A stretch of 64,000 nt of DNA from Prorocentrum cordatum (taxonomy: Eukaryota > Sar > Dinophyceae > Prorocentrales > Prorocentraceae). The translations under genes were made by a program, and so were the position numbers. Positions 21,788 to 33,090 of this stretch are shown here, one piece after another. Numbering within the stretch: position 1 is the stretch's first letter; the number at the start of each line of letters is the position of its first letter. Below the pieces are notes generated by a model. The model worked only from the letters and a program-made list of their open reading frames with translations, was not told the origin of the DNA and did no database searches. Location: assembly GCA_963575745.1 (NCBI GenBank), contig CAUYUJ010007191.1, forward strand, positions 432,017 to 496,016, written 5' to 3'.

Positions 21788-24380
21788 CAATGTATGAAAA
21801 CGTTGTAAATGCCTTCCCCCATGATCGGGACGACCATTCATATCATCGGGCATCACAGAGCAGCAGACGAGGAACAGCAGCTCGGTACAGTACGATACCA
21901 GGCACAAGGTCATGTTGTACCCCGGATCCCAGACATGCCACGCCGGGGGAACCAGCAAAGGAGGGAAGGGAGGACGAAGGAACACCGACAAACACAAAAT
22001 AAGTGAACTGATGCGCTGGACAGGCCCGCGAGTCCGACTGGCACAGAAAGCAGCGCGCCAGATCTGGGCGCGAAGCACGGGCCAGTGTCAAGATGGAAAG
22101 AATCGAGTAGGGGATCGACTGCAGAATTGCTTCACCCCCAATTTAGTTGTCTGCCGAATCGGCGAACAGAAGAACGGTAGAATGCTACGTACCTTCTCGA
22201 GGTTCGACTGGCAAATGTTGTAGCCGATCCCCTACTCGAGAGAAGCGGCCACGAGGAGGCCAAACATCGCCCAGAACACGGTGCAAAACCGAGGCGGCTC
22301 CAGGAAAGCCCAATGCAGCCGACAAAAGGACGGACGAGTGCTGGGCGAGCCGAACAGCACTGGGAACACTTTTACATCGCAGCGCGGCAAATGCGATCCA
22401 CACGCGCGTCGGGGCAAGACCAGGACACGGCGTCGCGAATTAACCCGCATGCAAGAGGGGAGGGGGAAGGCGAGGGGGGAGGCAAGCTGGGCGCGGGGGC
22501 ACTCTCACGCAGCCGGGCTGCGGCGAGCGCGCGGGGGGCGGGCGGGCCGAAGGGCAGCACCCTGGCAGCTGCCACGGGGCGGCCGTCGCAGAGCACAACA
22601 GTGGGAAACCAAGCGAAGCGCAAATGTACGCAAGCAGCCAACAAGTACGTCACGATTGTTGGCTGGAGTGAACTCTGCGCGTGCGCTGGTTGTGGCAACC
22701 TGCGAACTCGAACATGTAATTAGCGCAGCGGCGATGCCAGCTCCCACTGCTTGCACGGCCCCGTGTGCGGACGGGCGGCACGGCATGTCCGTTACCACCA
22801 GCAGAACTGACGAACACGAGCTCCACAACCGAACACTGGGGTCCCCGTTCAACAGCGCGGCGACCCCGAAACGGATCGATCAGGCCGTGGACAAAAACCT
22901 GCCGCTGCCAGCAGGTCGGCTGGGGCCTGTGCAAGGCTATTTGCGCGCTTATGCTGGGCCTGCGCCCGTGGAAGCCCCGGTTGCAGGGTGTCGCGCGCGA
23001 TGCCTCAGAAGGATGGAGCGCGGGTCTCGGGCCAAACTCTGGCTCCGATGCGGCCCTGGCCCCACAGTGAGGCGTGCTCGTTGTGTGTGTTGCTCTTGGC
23101 CCCGCACTTCCCCCAGACAGGCCCGCGCCCCTTAGCCCACCCCCGCCGTGGCCCTGGCCCGAGGATGGCGCCTCTTGACTCACGGGCGCCCGCTCGACGG
23201 AAGGAACCAGGGACCCACCCGACCACCGCGCACCAATAGCTCAGCTCAGATCTTGCGCGCCGTTCGCCCTTTTCGCCAGGACTTGCGATATTCCTGGGCG
23301 CCGCTCGCCACAGGGGGCCCACCCGCCGCCGGCGCGCCGGCCCGGAGATGGTGTCTCTGGATTCCTGGGCGCCGATTGCCGTGAGGGCCCACCTCCTCGA
23401 AATGCCCGTGGCAACGCGACCGAGATTTGATTCTCGGCCCGTTGGCAAAAGAAGCACGCGTGACCCTGGGATGGCCACCCCCCTCTTATGCCCCGCACGC
23501 CTGGGATGCTCCACCCCGCCCTGCCGCCGAGAGAAGACAACTGCTCTCGGGCGACACAAATCGCGTCGAAAAGAGGGGACGCGCGATATTCGAGGAGCCA
23601 AGCCAGAATGCTGTGGGTTCTCGCGCCGCTGACCTGAGAGAAGAGGAGGTGGAGGAGGAGGAGCACGGACCGATGGGGGAGGGTAGATGATTGGTCGCCC
23701 CGACCCAATCAACTGCCTTGAGATCCAGCTTCAAGTGTGACCAAATGACAGACACTGACAGATAAGGCAAAGGCGATCGAACAAAAACACAGAAGAAGGT
23801 GTAGAACATCAGGGGGGCACGGATGCAAGAACGTCGCGTGCGGGAGTCACGGCGTTGAGGGAGGAGGAGGAATAGGAGAAGGAGGAGGAGGAGGAGGAGG
23901 AGGAAGAGGAGGAGGAAGAAGATTCGCTTGAAGGATTCGCAACTCAGCCGTCCACTCGGCACACAAAGCTGAAACTCGTCATGTCGGTGAAACTTGACAC
24001 CAACACCGCCACCCTGGGAACTCAACCGCCCGTCCCTAGGCTATCGCACCGACCTGACCATGTTCGAGCCGTTCAGGTAACGACACAGCACCCAGGCCGT
24101 GCCGCCCCGATAAGCCACCCGCGGAGCACCACCACCTCGGGCGACCGCTACCCCCACGCACGCCCAGGCGGGGGAACTGGACTGTGGGAAGGGTGGGCGA
24201 AGTTCCGCCAATGAGCCCCCCGTAGGGGACCGCGACACCGCCGCAGCCCTGGCGGTGTACAAGGTGGGCCACCGCAAGGGTGCCGCAGGCAAAACGTGAC
24301 GACAAGGGTGCGCGGGCTTCAGTTTCCCAGGGCGCCGCATGCGTGCCGCGCCAGCGCACCGGCTCCCGCCCGTGGGCAAC
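21788..24380. other. Long spacer, no supported gene
   Basis: The 284-residue plus ORF at 22281-23135 and overlapping minus ORF 22650-23183 have no recognised motif or clear initiator context. Loose GCC/GGGCGCC-rich repeats run through 23100-23480. A GGA array is at 23858-23925. Confidence 0.35.
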
Positions 24381-24604
24381 GGAGGAGGAGGAGGAGGAGG
24401 AGGAGAAGGAGGAGGAGGAGGAGAAGGAAAAATGAGGATGAGGAGGAGGAGAAAGAGGGAGGATGAGGAGGAGGAGGAGGAGGAGGAGGAGGAGAAGGAG
24501 GAGGAGGAGGAGAAAAGGGAGGAGAGAGAAGGGAGAGAAGGAGAGGAGGAGAGGAGGAGGAGGAGGAGGAGGAGGAGGAGGCCGAGGAGCAGGAGGAGGC
24601 GGAG
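24381..24604. repeat. (GGA)n polypurine array, left arm of an inverted pair
   Basis: About 220 bp of GGA/GAGA-type triplets. The complementary TCC array begins 150 bp further on. Confidence 0.95.
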
Positions 24605-24753
24605 CCCCGTCCGTCCCCGCCCCCCCCCCTCCCCTCCCCGCGGGCGCTGCTGCGGGACCCACGCCTGGTCGCGCCACTTGGCCACGTCCTCGCGCGACAC
24701 AACAGCGGGGACGGCCGCGGGCGGCGGCCCGTCGCCGCCACCGTCGCCGTCGT

Positions 24754-24940
24754 GCTCCTCCTCGTCCTGCTCCTCCTCTCACTCCTGGTCCTCCTCCTCC
24801 ACCTTGTCGTTGTCCTCCCCCTCTTCCTCCCCCTCCTCCTCCTCGTCCTCCTCCTCGTCCTCCTCCTCCTGCTGCTCCTCCTTATCCTCCTCCTCCTCCT
24901 CCTCCTCCTCCTCCTCCTCCTCCTCCTCCTCCTCCTTCCT
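24754..24940. repeat. (TCC)n polypyrimidine array, right arm
   Basis: About 190 bp of TCC triplets, complementary to 24381-24604. Confidence 0.95.
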
Positions 24941-25079
24941 CTGTCTCCGGATACTCATCTTCCTCACTTCTCGTACTCTGCGAATGCCCGTGGGCTACAG
25001 GACAGTAGCTACCCTCACTGGTGAGTATGTTCTACGGTAATGGTGCCAGCCAAGAGGGCACACTGGAACCTAGAATCAG

Positions 25080-25128
25080 AAAAAAGAGAGAGAGAGAGAG
25101 AGAGAAAACAAAAAAAAAGAGGGAGAGA
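25080..25128. repeat. (GA)n microsatellite
   Basis: AGAGAGAGAGAGAG followed by an A-rich tract. Confidence 0.9.
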
Positions 25129-25319
25129 AACTTCCCATACAGGTGCCAGGGGCGTCCCTAACACCTCCGGCCTCGCGCCGGGCCGGGGAAAATTATCTTG
25201 CCTCGAGCGATCCCCACCGAAACCTTCGGCGTTTCATCTCGAAGGTGCCCGCGCTCATCAGAACGATGTGCGGGGGGCGAGGTAGTCTCGGCCAGTGCGG
25301 CGGTCGGGCCATGTCGCAA

Positions 25320-25850
25320 GTTGTGTTGTGAGATGTGTTTGGTGCTGTGTTTTGTGTGACCAACTCTGCCATAGCTGATGATGTTGTGTTATGATATGTG
25401 TTGTTACGATATATAATATTACTACGCCGCGGTCTGTCATGCTATGATTATGTCATTGTGCAGACTGATATGTGTTGTGATGCTGTGTTATGATGTGGTT
25501 CACTATGTCATGGTGTCATGTGATGATATGGTATTGCATATTATGGAATGGTATGGTATGTATTATCCAGTGTGTCATGACATGCGTGAATATGGTGCGC
25601 TGTGGTTTGATATCATATGTCATGTGATGTGACGATGTAGCATGGTTCGTTTTAGCATGTTCAGTTATGCGTTGAGTTGTTATGGTATGCTTGGCTTGTC
25701 ATGCTATGGAATGATACGTGCTGTGAGGCTGTGCTGTGGTATACACTACTCCGTCATGGTGAGCTATGTTACGATATGGCCTGTCATGTTAGGGTATGCT
25801 ATGCTCGGATACGTTCTGTTCGGTAGTGTGGTTGGCGGTCTGCTCTGTTA
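25320..25850. repeat. TATG/TGTT-rich cryptic simple repeat
   Basis: About 530 bp made of overlapping TGTTATGATATG, GGTATGGTATG and TCATGTGATG words on the plus strand, with few C runs. It looks like a degraded pentamer/tetramer repeat and differs sharply in composition from its neighbours. Confidence 0.75.
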
Positions 25851-25851
25851 T

Positions 25852-26385
25852 GTGGGGGACCTGGGGATCTGACGGCCGTGGTATGCAGAGTGGGCGAGTC
25901 GGCGCGGGGGGCGACACCACCAGGGATTATCCGAGGACCTGGGGATCTGGCGGCCGCGGTATGCAGGGCGGGGGTGGGTGGGACCACCAAGGATTAGCCG
26001 GAGCCTGGGGATCTCGCGGCCGCGGTATGCAGGGCGGGAGGCGGGCGGGACCACCAGGGAATATCGGGAGCCTGGGGATCTGGCGGCCACAGTATGCAGG
26101 GCGCGGGCGGGGCGGGACCACCAAGGAACATCCGAGGACCTGGGGATCTGGCGGCCGCGGTATGCAGGGCGGGGGGGTGGGACCACCAAGGATCATGCGA
26201 GGACCTGCGGATCTTGCGGCCGCGGTATGCAGGGCGGGGGGCAGGCGGGACCACCAAGGATTATCGGGAGCCTGGGGATCTGGCGACCGCGGTGTGCAGG
26301 GCGGGGGGCGGGGGGACCACCAGGGATTTTTGGGAGCCTGGGGATCTGGCGGCCGCGGTATGCAAGGCGGGCGGGGGGGGAGGCC
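25852..26385 (+). repeat. ~67-bp tandem repeat, 8 units
   Basis: CTGGGGATCT starts near 25861, 25939, 26005, 26072, 26140, 26205 (one change), 26272 and 26338. Each unit continues GGCGGCCGCGGTATGCAGGG and GGGACCACCAAGGATTAT. Low divergence suggests recent amplification. Confidence 0.95.
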
Positions 26386-26537
26386 TGTTCGTAAAATCTA
26401 ACGACCCCAACCTGTCAGGGGCGGAAAAAACACTACATCCTTGTCAGGCGTCAGACCAGCGTTTGCGCTGGCCGCCTCGCGTTTTCGCGGCTGGCATCCT
26501 ATGCCACGGAGCCCCGCGAACGGCTCTCACACTCCAC

Positions 26538-26731
26538 CTGCTGTCTGCGCAAGCGGGGATCTTGTCCGTCAGCACCAATTTTCCCTTTCTGGAAAGCACG
26601 GTATAGGCCTCCACTCCAAATCTGGCTGCGAGCTCCTCACTAATATACATAGCACCCCGGATGTAGGACACCCACGGCTCGTCAAGCTGGCGTCCAACGT
26701 GGACCATGGTGGGTAGCATGCTGTGGTGCTG
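26538..26731 (-). CDS. Predicted internal exon (unknown protein)
   Basis: One of the best exon calls in the window. Minus strand, the acceptor GTTCGTTGGGTTCAG at 26732-26746 is followed by 194 bp of open frame ending at a CAGCAG|GTGGAG donor. It reads MLPTMVHVGRQLDEPW, then VSYIRGAMYISEELAARFG and AYTVLSRKGKLVLTDKIP, ending CADS. The codons and helix-like hydrophobic spacing look protein-coding. No domain recognised. The next upstream minus-strand coding segments are at 28.9-30.3 kb, possibly of the same gene. Confidence 0.55.
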
Positions 26732-27019
26732 CTGAACCCAACGAACAGGCACGGGAAAGGAAGGCAACGGTATAGAGAAGGCAAGGGAGGACAGCGACCT
26801 GGAGAAGGTGCAAGAACAAGGGTTGGGAGGAAAAACAAACAAGAAGAAGGAACAGGGCAATGACAAGTACAACGGGCATTCGCACAGCTATGCATACATA
26901 CATCTGTAGATGCATGTATATAAACGGCGGTTGTGTGGACTCACTCACATGCTCAATCATCGCACAACTACACATAGTCGTGTTAGATGATCTGCTTAGC
27001 TAGAACAGCAAATTCTGCC

Positions 27020-27775
27020 AGCCAGGTAAGAGCCCACCAGCCCTTTGAGGCGTGGGTGGCCTGGGGCGATTAGTATTCGCTTCGCGTCCAAAGCCCCTCT
27101 TCCCTTGAGGCAGGGTGCCCCCCCTCCCCGGGGTGTCTTAGGGGTCTCCGCGAGCGGTCCGAGTGCCCAAGATGGCTCAAGATGAGGATGGCTCCAAGAG
27201 GGCACCCGCTGCTCCCAAATGGCCGCGTGGTTCAACATAGCCGAGGGCTGTTCTAAAAGGGCTTCCGACACGCCCCCAAGAGGCCCCAAGAGGACCACAA
27301 GACGGCTCCAAGTGCTTCGGGAATCCTCTCGGGACTTCCCGAGAGGCCGAAACCCTTCAACCACCAAAGATAACTAAATGATCGGTACCTTCTCGCCTGT
27401 TCGGTTCCGATGCGGTTTTGGGACCTCAAGATGGCCCCAGGATGACCTAAGAGAGCTCCAAGAAGGGTTCACATTGCTCCCCAGACGGCCCCAATACCGC
27501 CCAAGAGCGTCCCAAGGGCGCCCCAAGAGGGCCCCAAGAGGCGGTGTTGATGGTCCCGGGAGGAGGAGGATTCGGGAACCACCCACGTTCGATCGATGGC
27601 ATCCAGGATGGACCCAAGAAGCCCTCCAGGGCTCCCAACGGGGCCCGAAGAGAGCCCCCAGAGGACCGCCAGAAAGCCCCAAGACACACCAACAAACGAG
27701 CCGCAAGAAGGCCACAATACCGCCCAAAAGAGCACCAAGAGGGCTCAAAGAGGGCACCGAGAGAGTTCTCGTCTT
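27020..27775. repeat. CCAAGA-rich short-motif repeat
   Basis: Irregularly repeated CCCAAGAGGGC / CCAAGATGGCC words about every 10-30 bp. Similar short stretches occur at 14335-14460, 44825-44920, 45870-45960 and 56640-57380. Frames across it are open by composition. Confidence 0.65.
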
Positions 27776-27777
27776 CG

Positions 27778-28035
27778 TCGTCCTCGTTGTCCTTCTCCTC
27801 CTCCTCCTCCTCCTCCTCCTCCTCCTCGACAGCATTTGTCTCGGCATCGTTATCATCCTGATCTTCGTGTTCGTCGTTGTTGTGTTCCTCCTCCGTGTTG
27901 TCCTCCTCTTTCTCTCCCTCCTCCTCATCCTCCTCGTCCTCCTCTTCATCGTCCACGTTCTCATCCTCATTCTTGCCCTGGTCGTCGTCGTCCTCCTTCT
28001 CGTCGTCCGCGCGCTCCGCATCTTCCTTCTCCTCG
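27778..28035. repeat. (TCC)n / (TCG)n-rich array
   Basis: Pure TCC at 27795-27828 and then mixed TCC/TCG/TTG triplets. Confidence 0.85.
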
Positions 28036-28282
28036 ATGTTTCCAAGAGGGTCCCGAAAAAGCCCAAAGAAGACTCCAAGACGGCAACAAGGAACTATACA
28101 ATTGTTGGCCTCGCGGTATCACGATAGTTGCTTACCTACGCCCCATCGTCAGACAACCTCCGTGGGCATTGTTTCTGGATGGGCTGGTGGCAATACGCGG
28201 AGCGTCGAACATTGGTATATACGCACCCAAGACAGATTGACTGACTGCTCTTCTTGTACCCTGACTCGCAGGGGGAATGCAC

Positions 28283-28415
28283 TCCTCCCCCTTATTCTCC
28301 TCCTCCTCCTCCTCCTCCTCCTCCTCCTCCTCCTATTCGTCATCTTCCTCCGTCCGCTCCTCCTCCTCCTCCTCCTCCAACTCCTCCGCCTCCTCCGCCT
28401 CCTCCTCCCCGCCTC
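28283..28415. repeat. (TCC)n array
   Basis: Interrupted TCC triplets, followed at 28550-28650 by a short tandem of TTCCGCC/CTTCCGCCGGC words. Confidence 0.95.
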
Positions 28416-28898
28416 GAAGGGGGCGCGGGTACTGCAAAGAAGAGGGCGCAAAACACCGTCAACGTCTTACGAACCCACAGTGCCTTGCGTTTCGACCCCC
28501 TCATCCTGGTTTGCCCCAGCGCTGACAACTCTCAAAAATGAATACTGTCTTCCGCCGGCTTCCGCCGAGCTTCAGACGGCATCTGCCGGCGAAGCCGCGG
28601 AGGCTCTACTTCCGCCAGCATCCGCATGCCGTCCGCCGGCCTTCAGGCCTCCTTGAGTACGTCGTTATTGTTCTCCTTCCAAAAAGGGGGGCCAGTGAGG
28701 TGCTCCCTTCGTCTCGCTTCAAACCCTCGGCGACCGCCTGGGTGCGGTCGCTTGTCGCTCTGCACGCCAGTCAAACGGACATAGGCAGACACATGAAGCA
28801 GGAAGGCGCTTCAAGTCGACTGGGCTTCAGCCCACCCCAGGCATAGAAAGGAAAAAGGAGCGCCCTTCAGCTATTCAAGTATGACGGCACGCGCTCGA

Positions 28899-29462
28899 CT
28901 ACTCGATCGTGAGACGATACTCCGAAATGCCTTCTCTCAACAACCGACGAGTACACCCAACAACGGCCGACCAGCACGCTCGCACCGCCCCTGTACAGCC
29001 CACCGAATGCACACAAGGCGACCCGTGCAGAAGGGAGCGAAGTTGAACGGCCCAGCCAATGACGTCCACACCAGGATGAGGTCTGGCCTCTGGCGGAAAC
29101 AGATCTGGGGAAGGCCAGCCGCAAATGCAATACCGACGACAGAAAGAGCAACACGCGTGCGGAAAGGCGTGCTCATTCCCCCCTCGAGCAGTCTGCGGGG
29201 CCTTGTGCTCGATGCGCTTGACGTACTTTCCAACCGCGGCGTCGGCGAGGAGATCTTTGCTCGTCACCTGCCAAGCGGGGGATTCAATGCGAACCCTCCG
29301 CCTCGAATAAACCACCGCACGTAGCGAAACCACGGCCATTCCTCCTCCTCGTAATCGCCGCCGCCCTGACCCTCCAGCAGGTGAACTGACCACGGCTGCA
29401 CCCACATGCAGCGTGCAAAGGCGGAAACTCGCTGGATTGACAAGCGCCCGCCATGCACGCAC
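28899..29462 (-). CDS. Minus-strand coding-like ORF (unknown; possible exons)
   Basis: A 187-codon open frame that contains two stretches that look like real protein: VTSKDLLADAAVGKYVKRIE followed by HKAPQTARG (about 29185-29275), and FPPEARPHPGVDVIGWAVQL (about 29040-29100). A clean acceptor (GGCTGGCCTTCCCCAG) precedes the second, so an intron may separate them. An overlapping frame upstream (29264-29458) ends at a GGCAG|GTGACG donor and reads RCMWVQPWSVHLLEG. The helix with GKYVKRI loosely recalls TFIIS-N-like domains, but this is not an assignment. Confidence 0.35.
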   Translation of the reverse strand: MRAWRALVNPASFRLCTLHVGAAVVSSPAGGSGRRRLRGGGMAVVSLRAVVYSRRRVRIESPAWQVTSKDLLADAAVGKYVKRIEHKAPQTARGGNEHAFPHACCSFCRRYCICGWPSPDLFPPEARPHPGVDVIGWAVQLRSLLHGSPCVHSVGCTGAVRACWSAVVGCTRRLLREGISEYRLTIE

Positions 29463-29465
29463 TGA

Positions 29466-30044
29466 TTACCCTGCTCCGCCAGTGCGCGCGCGGCCCTGCT
29501 CTTTCGTCAAAGTGGCGTGCGGCCAAGGCGAGGGCGGGGAGGAGGAAGAGGAGAAGGGGCGAGGAGGAGGCCTCAGGAGGCCCTGAAAGGACCCGCGCAG
29601 ATGGAAAATGATCGATCCTCTGACCTCGAGGGCGGAAGAGGAGGATGCTGACGATGGCGCGCCACACACGGGCGCGATTAAGACTTGGCCCAAGTTTGCC
29701 ATTGCCATGGCCTTGCAACAAGATTCAAAATGGTGAAGACGAACACGCAGGCATCCTGCGTGAGCGCCCCGTTGAGCGCCCCGTTGATTCAACGGGCGCA
29801 CCAACAGGCAATCGTCGAGCTGGATCCCACCAATGTTGCAGGATGCCCCGTGCGATTCGGTCATGTCGAACCTTTTCGTAAACAGGCACCCAGTCATATG
29901 TTCGAGGATGTCCGTCAGGAGCCGCTCATGTTTTGCTGCTTTGAACCAGGCGCACGCCAAATCTGAAAGGATGCCCCACGAAATTCTCTGGTTCCGAACC
30001 TGTTTCGGGGGCCAGCCCCAGATCATACCTTTGAAATCCCACAA
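29466..30044 (-). CDS. Minus-strand coding-like ORF (unknown protein)
   Basis: Open frame whose first ~125 codons look protein-coding: MIWGWPPKQVRNQRISW, ILSDLACAWFKAAKHERLL, TDILEHMTGCLFTKRFDMT, then HGASCNIGGIQLDDCLLV. The last third becomes Ser/Pro-rich in low-complexity DNA and is probably not coding. No family recognised. It lies between two other minus-strand coding-like segments. Confidence 0.4.
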   Translation of the reverse strand: MWDFKGMIWGWPPKQVRNQRISWGILSDLACAWFKAAKHERLLTDILEHMTGCLFTKRFDMTESHGASCNIGGIQLDDCLLVRPLNQRGAQRGAHAGCLRVRLHHFESCCKAMAMANLGQVLIAPVCGAPSSASSSSALEVRGSIIFHLRGSFQGLLRPPPRPFSSSSSPPSPWPHATLTKEQGRARTGGAG

Positions 30045-30084
30045 ACAAAAAAACGTTCACTGTCTTGTCGCTTCGGGCCAGCAT

Positions 30085-30294
30085 CTACTGTTTCACGCCC
30101 AGTTCTGAATATGGCTCGGACCTGTGTGCGATGAAACTCCATGCACCTTGCCGCTTGCACACCGCCATGCCGCTCGCCTGGAGTACGTCACCGAGGATGG
30201 CGATGCGAGCTGCTATCCAGCGATCGGCGCCAGTCGCGCGTGGCGCGCTACGCTTTCCAACGCTGCGCAACGAGTCGGTATCATGGTGACCCAC
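30085..30294 (-). CDS. Minus-strand coding-like segment ending in a stop
   Basis: Reads ATGADRWIAARIAILGDVLQ and ASGMAVCKRQGAWSFIAHRS, ending SELGVKQ before a TAG. It is in a different frame from the ORF at 29466-30044, so either an intron or a frameshift separates them. An overlapping frame upstream (30213-30578) contains CSRCGLTCSAEPARRPTENG. Could be one decayed gene or several exons. Confidence 0.35.
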   Translation of the reverse strand: MGHHDTDSLRSVGKRSAPRATGADRWIAARIAILGDVLQASGMAVCKRQGAWSFIAHRSEPYSELGVKQ

Positions 30295-30569
30295 AACGGC
30301 GTGAAGGGTCCACCGCCAAAGGGCGACGTCACTCCGTTCTCAGTAGGCCGTCGCGCTGGCTCCGCCGAGCACGTCAGGCCGCAGCGCGAGCAGGCAAAAG
30401 ACCGGGACCTCCGTCTGGTAGTTCGGGTAGTCGCTGGGCTACCCGCTGGGAGCTTGCAGCAAAGCAAATGGGCATCGTCGCTTCTTTTTCCCAACGTACC
30501 AGGTCGGGTTCTTGTTTTCCCTGGACACCCCGCGCAGTACTTCTCCTCCTCCCCGTCTCCTCTTCTCCC

Positions 30570-31010
30570 TTCGGACAATCACTCACCCAATCACTCACAC
30601 ACCATCCTCATCACCATAACAACACCAGCCTCATCATCAATCGCAACATCATCGTCATTCACTCAACCACTCACACCATCATCATCCGCCGCACACACAT
30701 TCACCACACACGACCAAACTCTCACGCACTGAAGTCATCATCGGCATTAGCATCATCATGATCGGAATATCCTTCATAACCACCAGCTCGGCGTCACCAT
30801 CATCAATGTGACAGCATCATCATCACCACCATCACCATCACAATCACCATCACCATCACCACCATCATCATCACCGTCACCGTCACCATCACCATCACCA
30901 TCACCATCACCATCACCATCACCATCATCATCATCATCAGCATCATCAGCATCATCATGATAATCAGCATCATCATCCTCATCAACATCGAACGCACGCT
31001 CACGCATACG
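30570..31010. repeat. CAT/CAC-rich microsatellite
   Basis: ATCACCATCACCATCACC and ATCATCATCAGC tracts, densest at 30800-30990. His- and Asp-rich translations are artefacts. Confidence 0.95.
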
Positions 31011-31019
31011 TTCATCTCA

Positions 31020-31960
31020 TCAAAGTCTCGAACGGGAGCCCGGCTTGTGAGTGCAATGTGAGGAAGTCGCAGGCGGGAACCCCATCTCCATGGGGCCAGC
31101 AGATTATGTTACTGATCCGAGCGGGCCATCCCAATCCTGTAACTGACGTCACTGTCGGGCCCCTGAGCCTGAAATCTGGAGGAACTCTCGTGTCGGAGCC
31201 TCGTCGGTGAGTGAATTGCGAGGAAGCCTCAAGCGGAAGCCCACTCTCCATGCACCCCGCGGATCATGCCACTATTCCGAACGTGGCACCCCGATCCTGT
31301 AGCTGTCGTCACGCTCAGGCCCCTGAGCATTGAATCTGGAGGACGTTTCTTGCAGGAGCCCCGCTTGAGAGTGCACCGCGAAGAAGTCTCAGGCGGGAGA
31401 CCCCTGCCTGTGCGGCCAGCAGATCACGTTACTAATCCGCGCGGGCCATCCCAATCCTGTAACTGTCGTCACTTTTGGGATCTTGAGCCTTGAATGTGGA
31501 AGAACTCTCGTGCTGGAGCCTCGTCCGTGAATGATTTGCGAGGAAATCTCAAGCGGGGCCCCCCTCTCTGTGGGGCCCGCGGATCACTTTACTAATCCGA
31601 AAGTCCTATAACTGTCGTCACGCTCGGGCCCTGAGCCTTGAACCTGGAGGAACTCTCGTGATGGAGCCTCGTCCGTGAGTGAATTGCGAGGAAGTCTCAG
31701 GCGGGAGTGCTAATCCGAGCGGGTCATTCCAATCCTGTGGCTGTCGTCACTTTCGGGCCCCTGAGCCCTGGATCTGGAGGAAGTCTCTTGCAGGAGCCAC
31801 GTCCGTAGGTGAATTGCGAGGAAGTCTCAAACGGGGGCCCCGTCTCTATGGGGCCCGCACCTCGTGTTCTCAATCCGAGCGGGTCATCCCAATCCTGTAA
31901 CCGTCGTCACTTTCGGGCCTGCGCCAGGGCAAGGAGAATGACGCAGGGGAGACAGCATAG
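31020..31960 (+). repeat. ~161-bp satellite, about 6 units
   Basis: The block CCCAATCCTGTAACTGTCGT recurs near 31131, 31292, 31454, 31602, 31730 and 31891; intact spacings are 161-162 bp. Units also share CCTGAGCCTTGAATCTGGAG, GGAACTCTCGTG and GTGAATTGCGAGGAAGTCTC. Confidence 0.9.
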
Positions 31961-32088
31961 CCGCCGCCCCAATCACGAGGACGGCAATGAAGATCATTTC
32001 CTGATTAGCCGAGAGGGTTCTCACGCGGGGTCCTGCCGTCGGAGTACTTTGACGGTCGGCACTGTCAGCTAGTTTCTCGTTTCTAAAC

Positions 32089-32206
32089 AAACGCCTTGTT
32101 GCACCACCCTTCTGCTTCCGTGTCCGCCTGCATGTACACAAAATTTGCAGTGACCGATTGTCGCAGGTCCTGCGGCGAAGGTCCTATTTGACCAGCCATC
32201 TTCCAC
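32089..32206 (-). CDS. Predicted internal exon (unknown protein)
   Basis: Minus strand: acceptor GCTCTTTTCACAG, then WKMAGQIGPSPQDLRQSV and TANFVYMQADTEAEGWCNK ending AF before a TTT|GTTTAG donor. Length 118 bp. A second frame (VEDGWSNRTFAAGPATIG) is also open, so the frame is not certain; the first has better codon use. No family recognised. Confidence 0.4.
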
Positions 32207-32744
32207 CTGTGAAAAGAGCACGGGCGGGGCCTCCCTTAGCGTAGCCCCAGTGGGCGTTGCCTTCGCGGGCGGGGCAACTGCTGCGGAGGGAGACTCTGGG
32301 CCAGCGCCCGCGTTGCAGGACTCGTGCAATCGCCGACCCGTCGCTGGCGGCCCGCAGTCGTCGTCCCCCTTCGAAACTGGAGCTCCACAGCTGGCTGGTA
32401 ATGCCGAGGTCAGACGCGGGCGCCTCATTTTGACAATGGATCGGCCTCAATCCTTGTATCTGTTGCACACTCTTGCACGCCAAGTCGCACGTGAAACATC
32501 AAGCGGGGTGCAGCTTCCAGTTACCAAACAACACACGCACCCTTCATTGCGATTGCATGGAATTCGGGAGCGGCCAAGAGGGGGGTGTCCAAGAGGGGGG
32601 GTGCAAACCATGACCGGCGGCATGTGCGCGGCCCAGCGGGGGGGCGAGGGACGTAATGAAATAAGAAGAGGCGCCATGAAATCTGAGGAAAAATCATGGA
32701 CCCCGCCATGAAATCCACCCCCCCCTAGTCATCACCCCCCTCTT

Positions 32745-33090
32745 GTCCGCTCCCGAGCAACGTGCGGGGCGAGTGTGCGCAGCGCCGGGGCGAGAGGCAC
32801 GTCTTGGAAAGGCGCCGCCCTCCCACCCCGCGTTGATGGAAGAATTCCCACGCGTCTGCTCGGCGCTAAGGCCAGCGACGATTAAGAAAACGGGTCTTGC
32901 ACGAGATGGCCAAGCGGCCTTACTCAGCTGCGTACGCGGGCCGCCAGCGCGGCACGCCACAGTGGAGACGAGAGCGCTTGCCCGCGATCTTACGCGGGGA
33001 GCTGACGCGCCGATGTCGGCGCAGGCGACTCCGTTTACCTGGCGTCGCTCACATTTGGGAAAAGGTGCCGCCCTCCATCTCCGTAGCGGT
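32745..33090 (-). repeat. ~85-bp satellite units in inverse orientation
   Basis: GTGCGCAGCGCCGGGGCGAG with GGAAAGGCGCCGCCCTCC (32790-32825) and GGCGTCGCTCACATTTGGG with GTGCCGCCCTCCATC (33040-33080) are reverse-complement matches of the satellite at 3940-4740. Confidence 0.6.

Noticed and set aside
22281-23135. 284-codon plus ORF
   Set aside because: Arg/Ala/Gly-rich, overlapped by equally long open frames on the other strand, no recognised motif or splice support.
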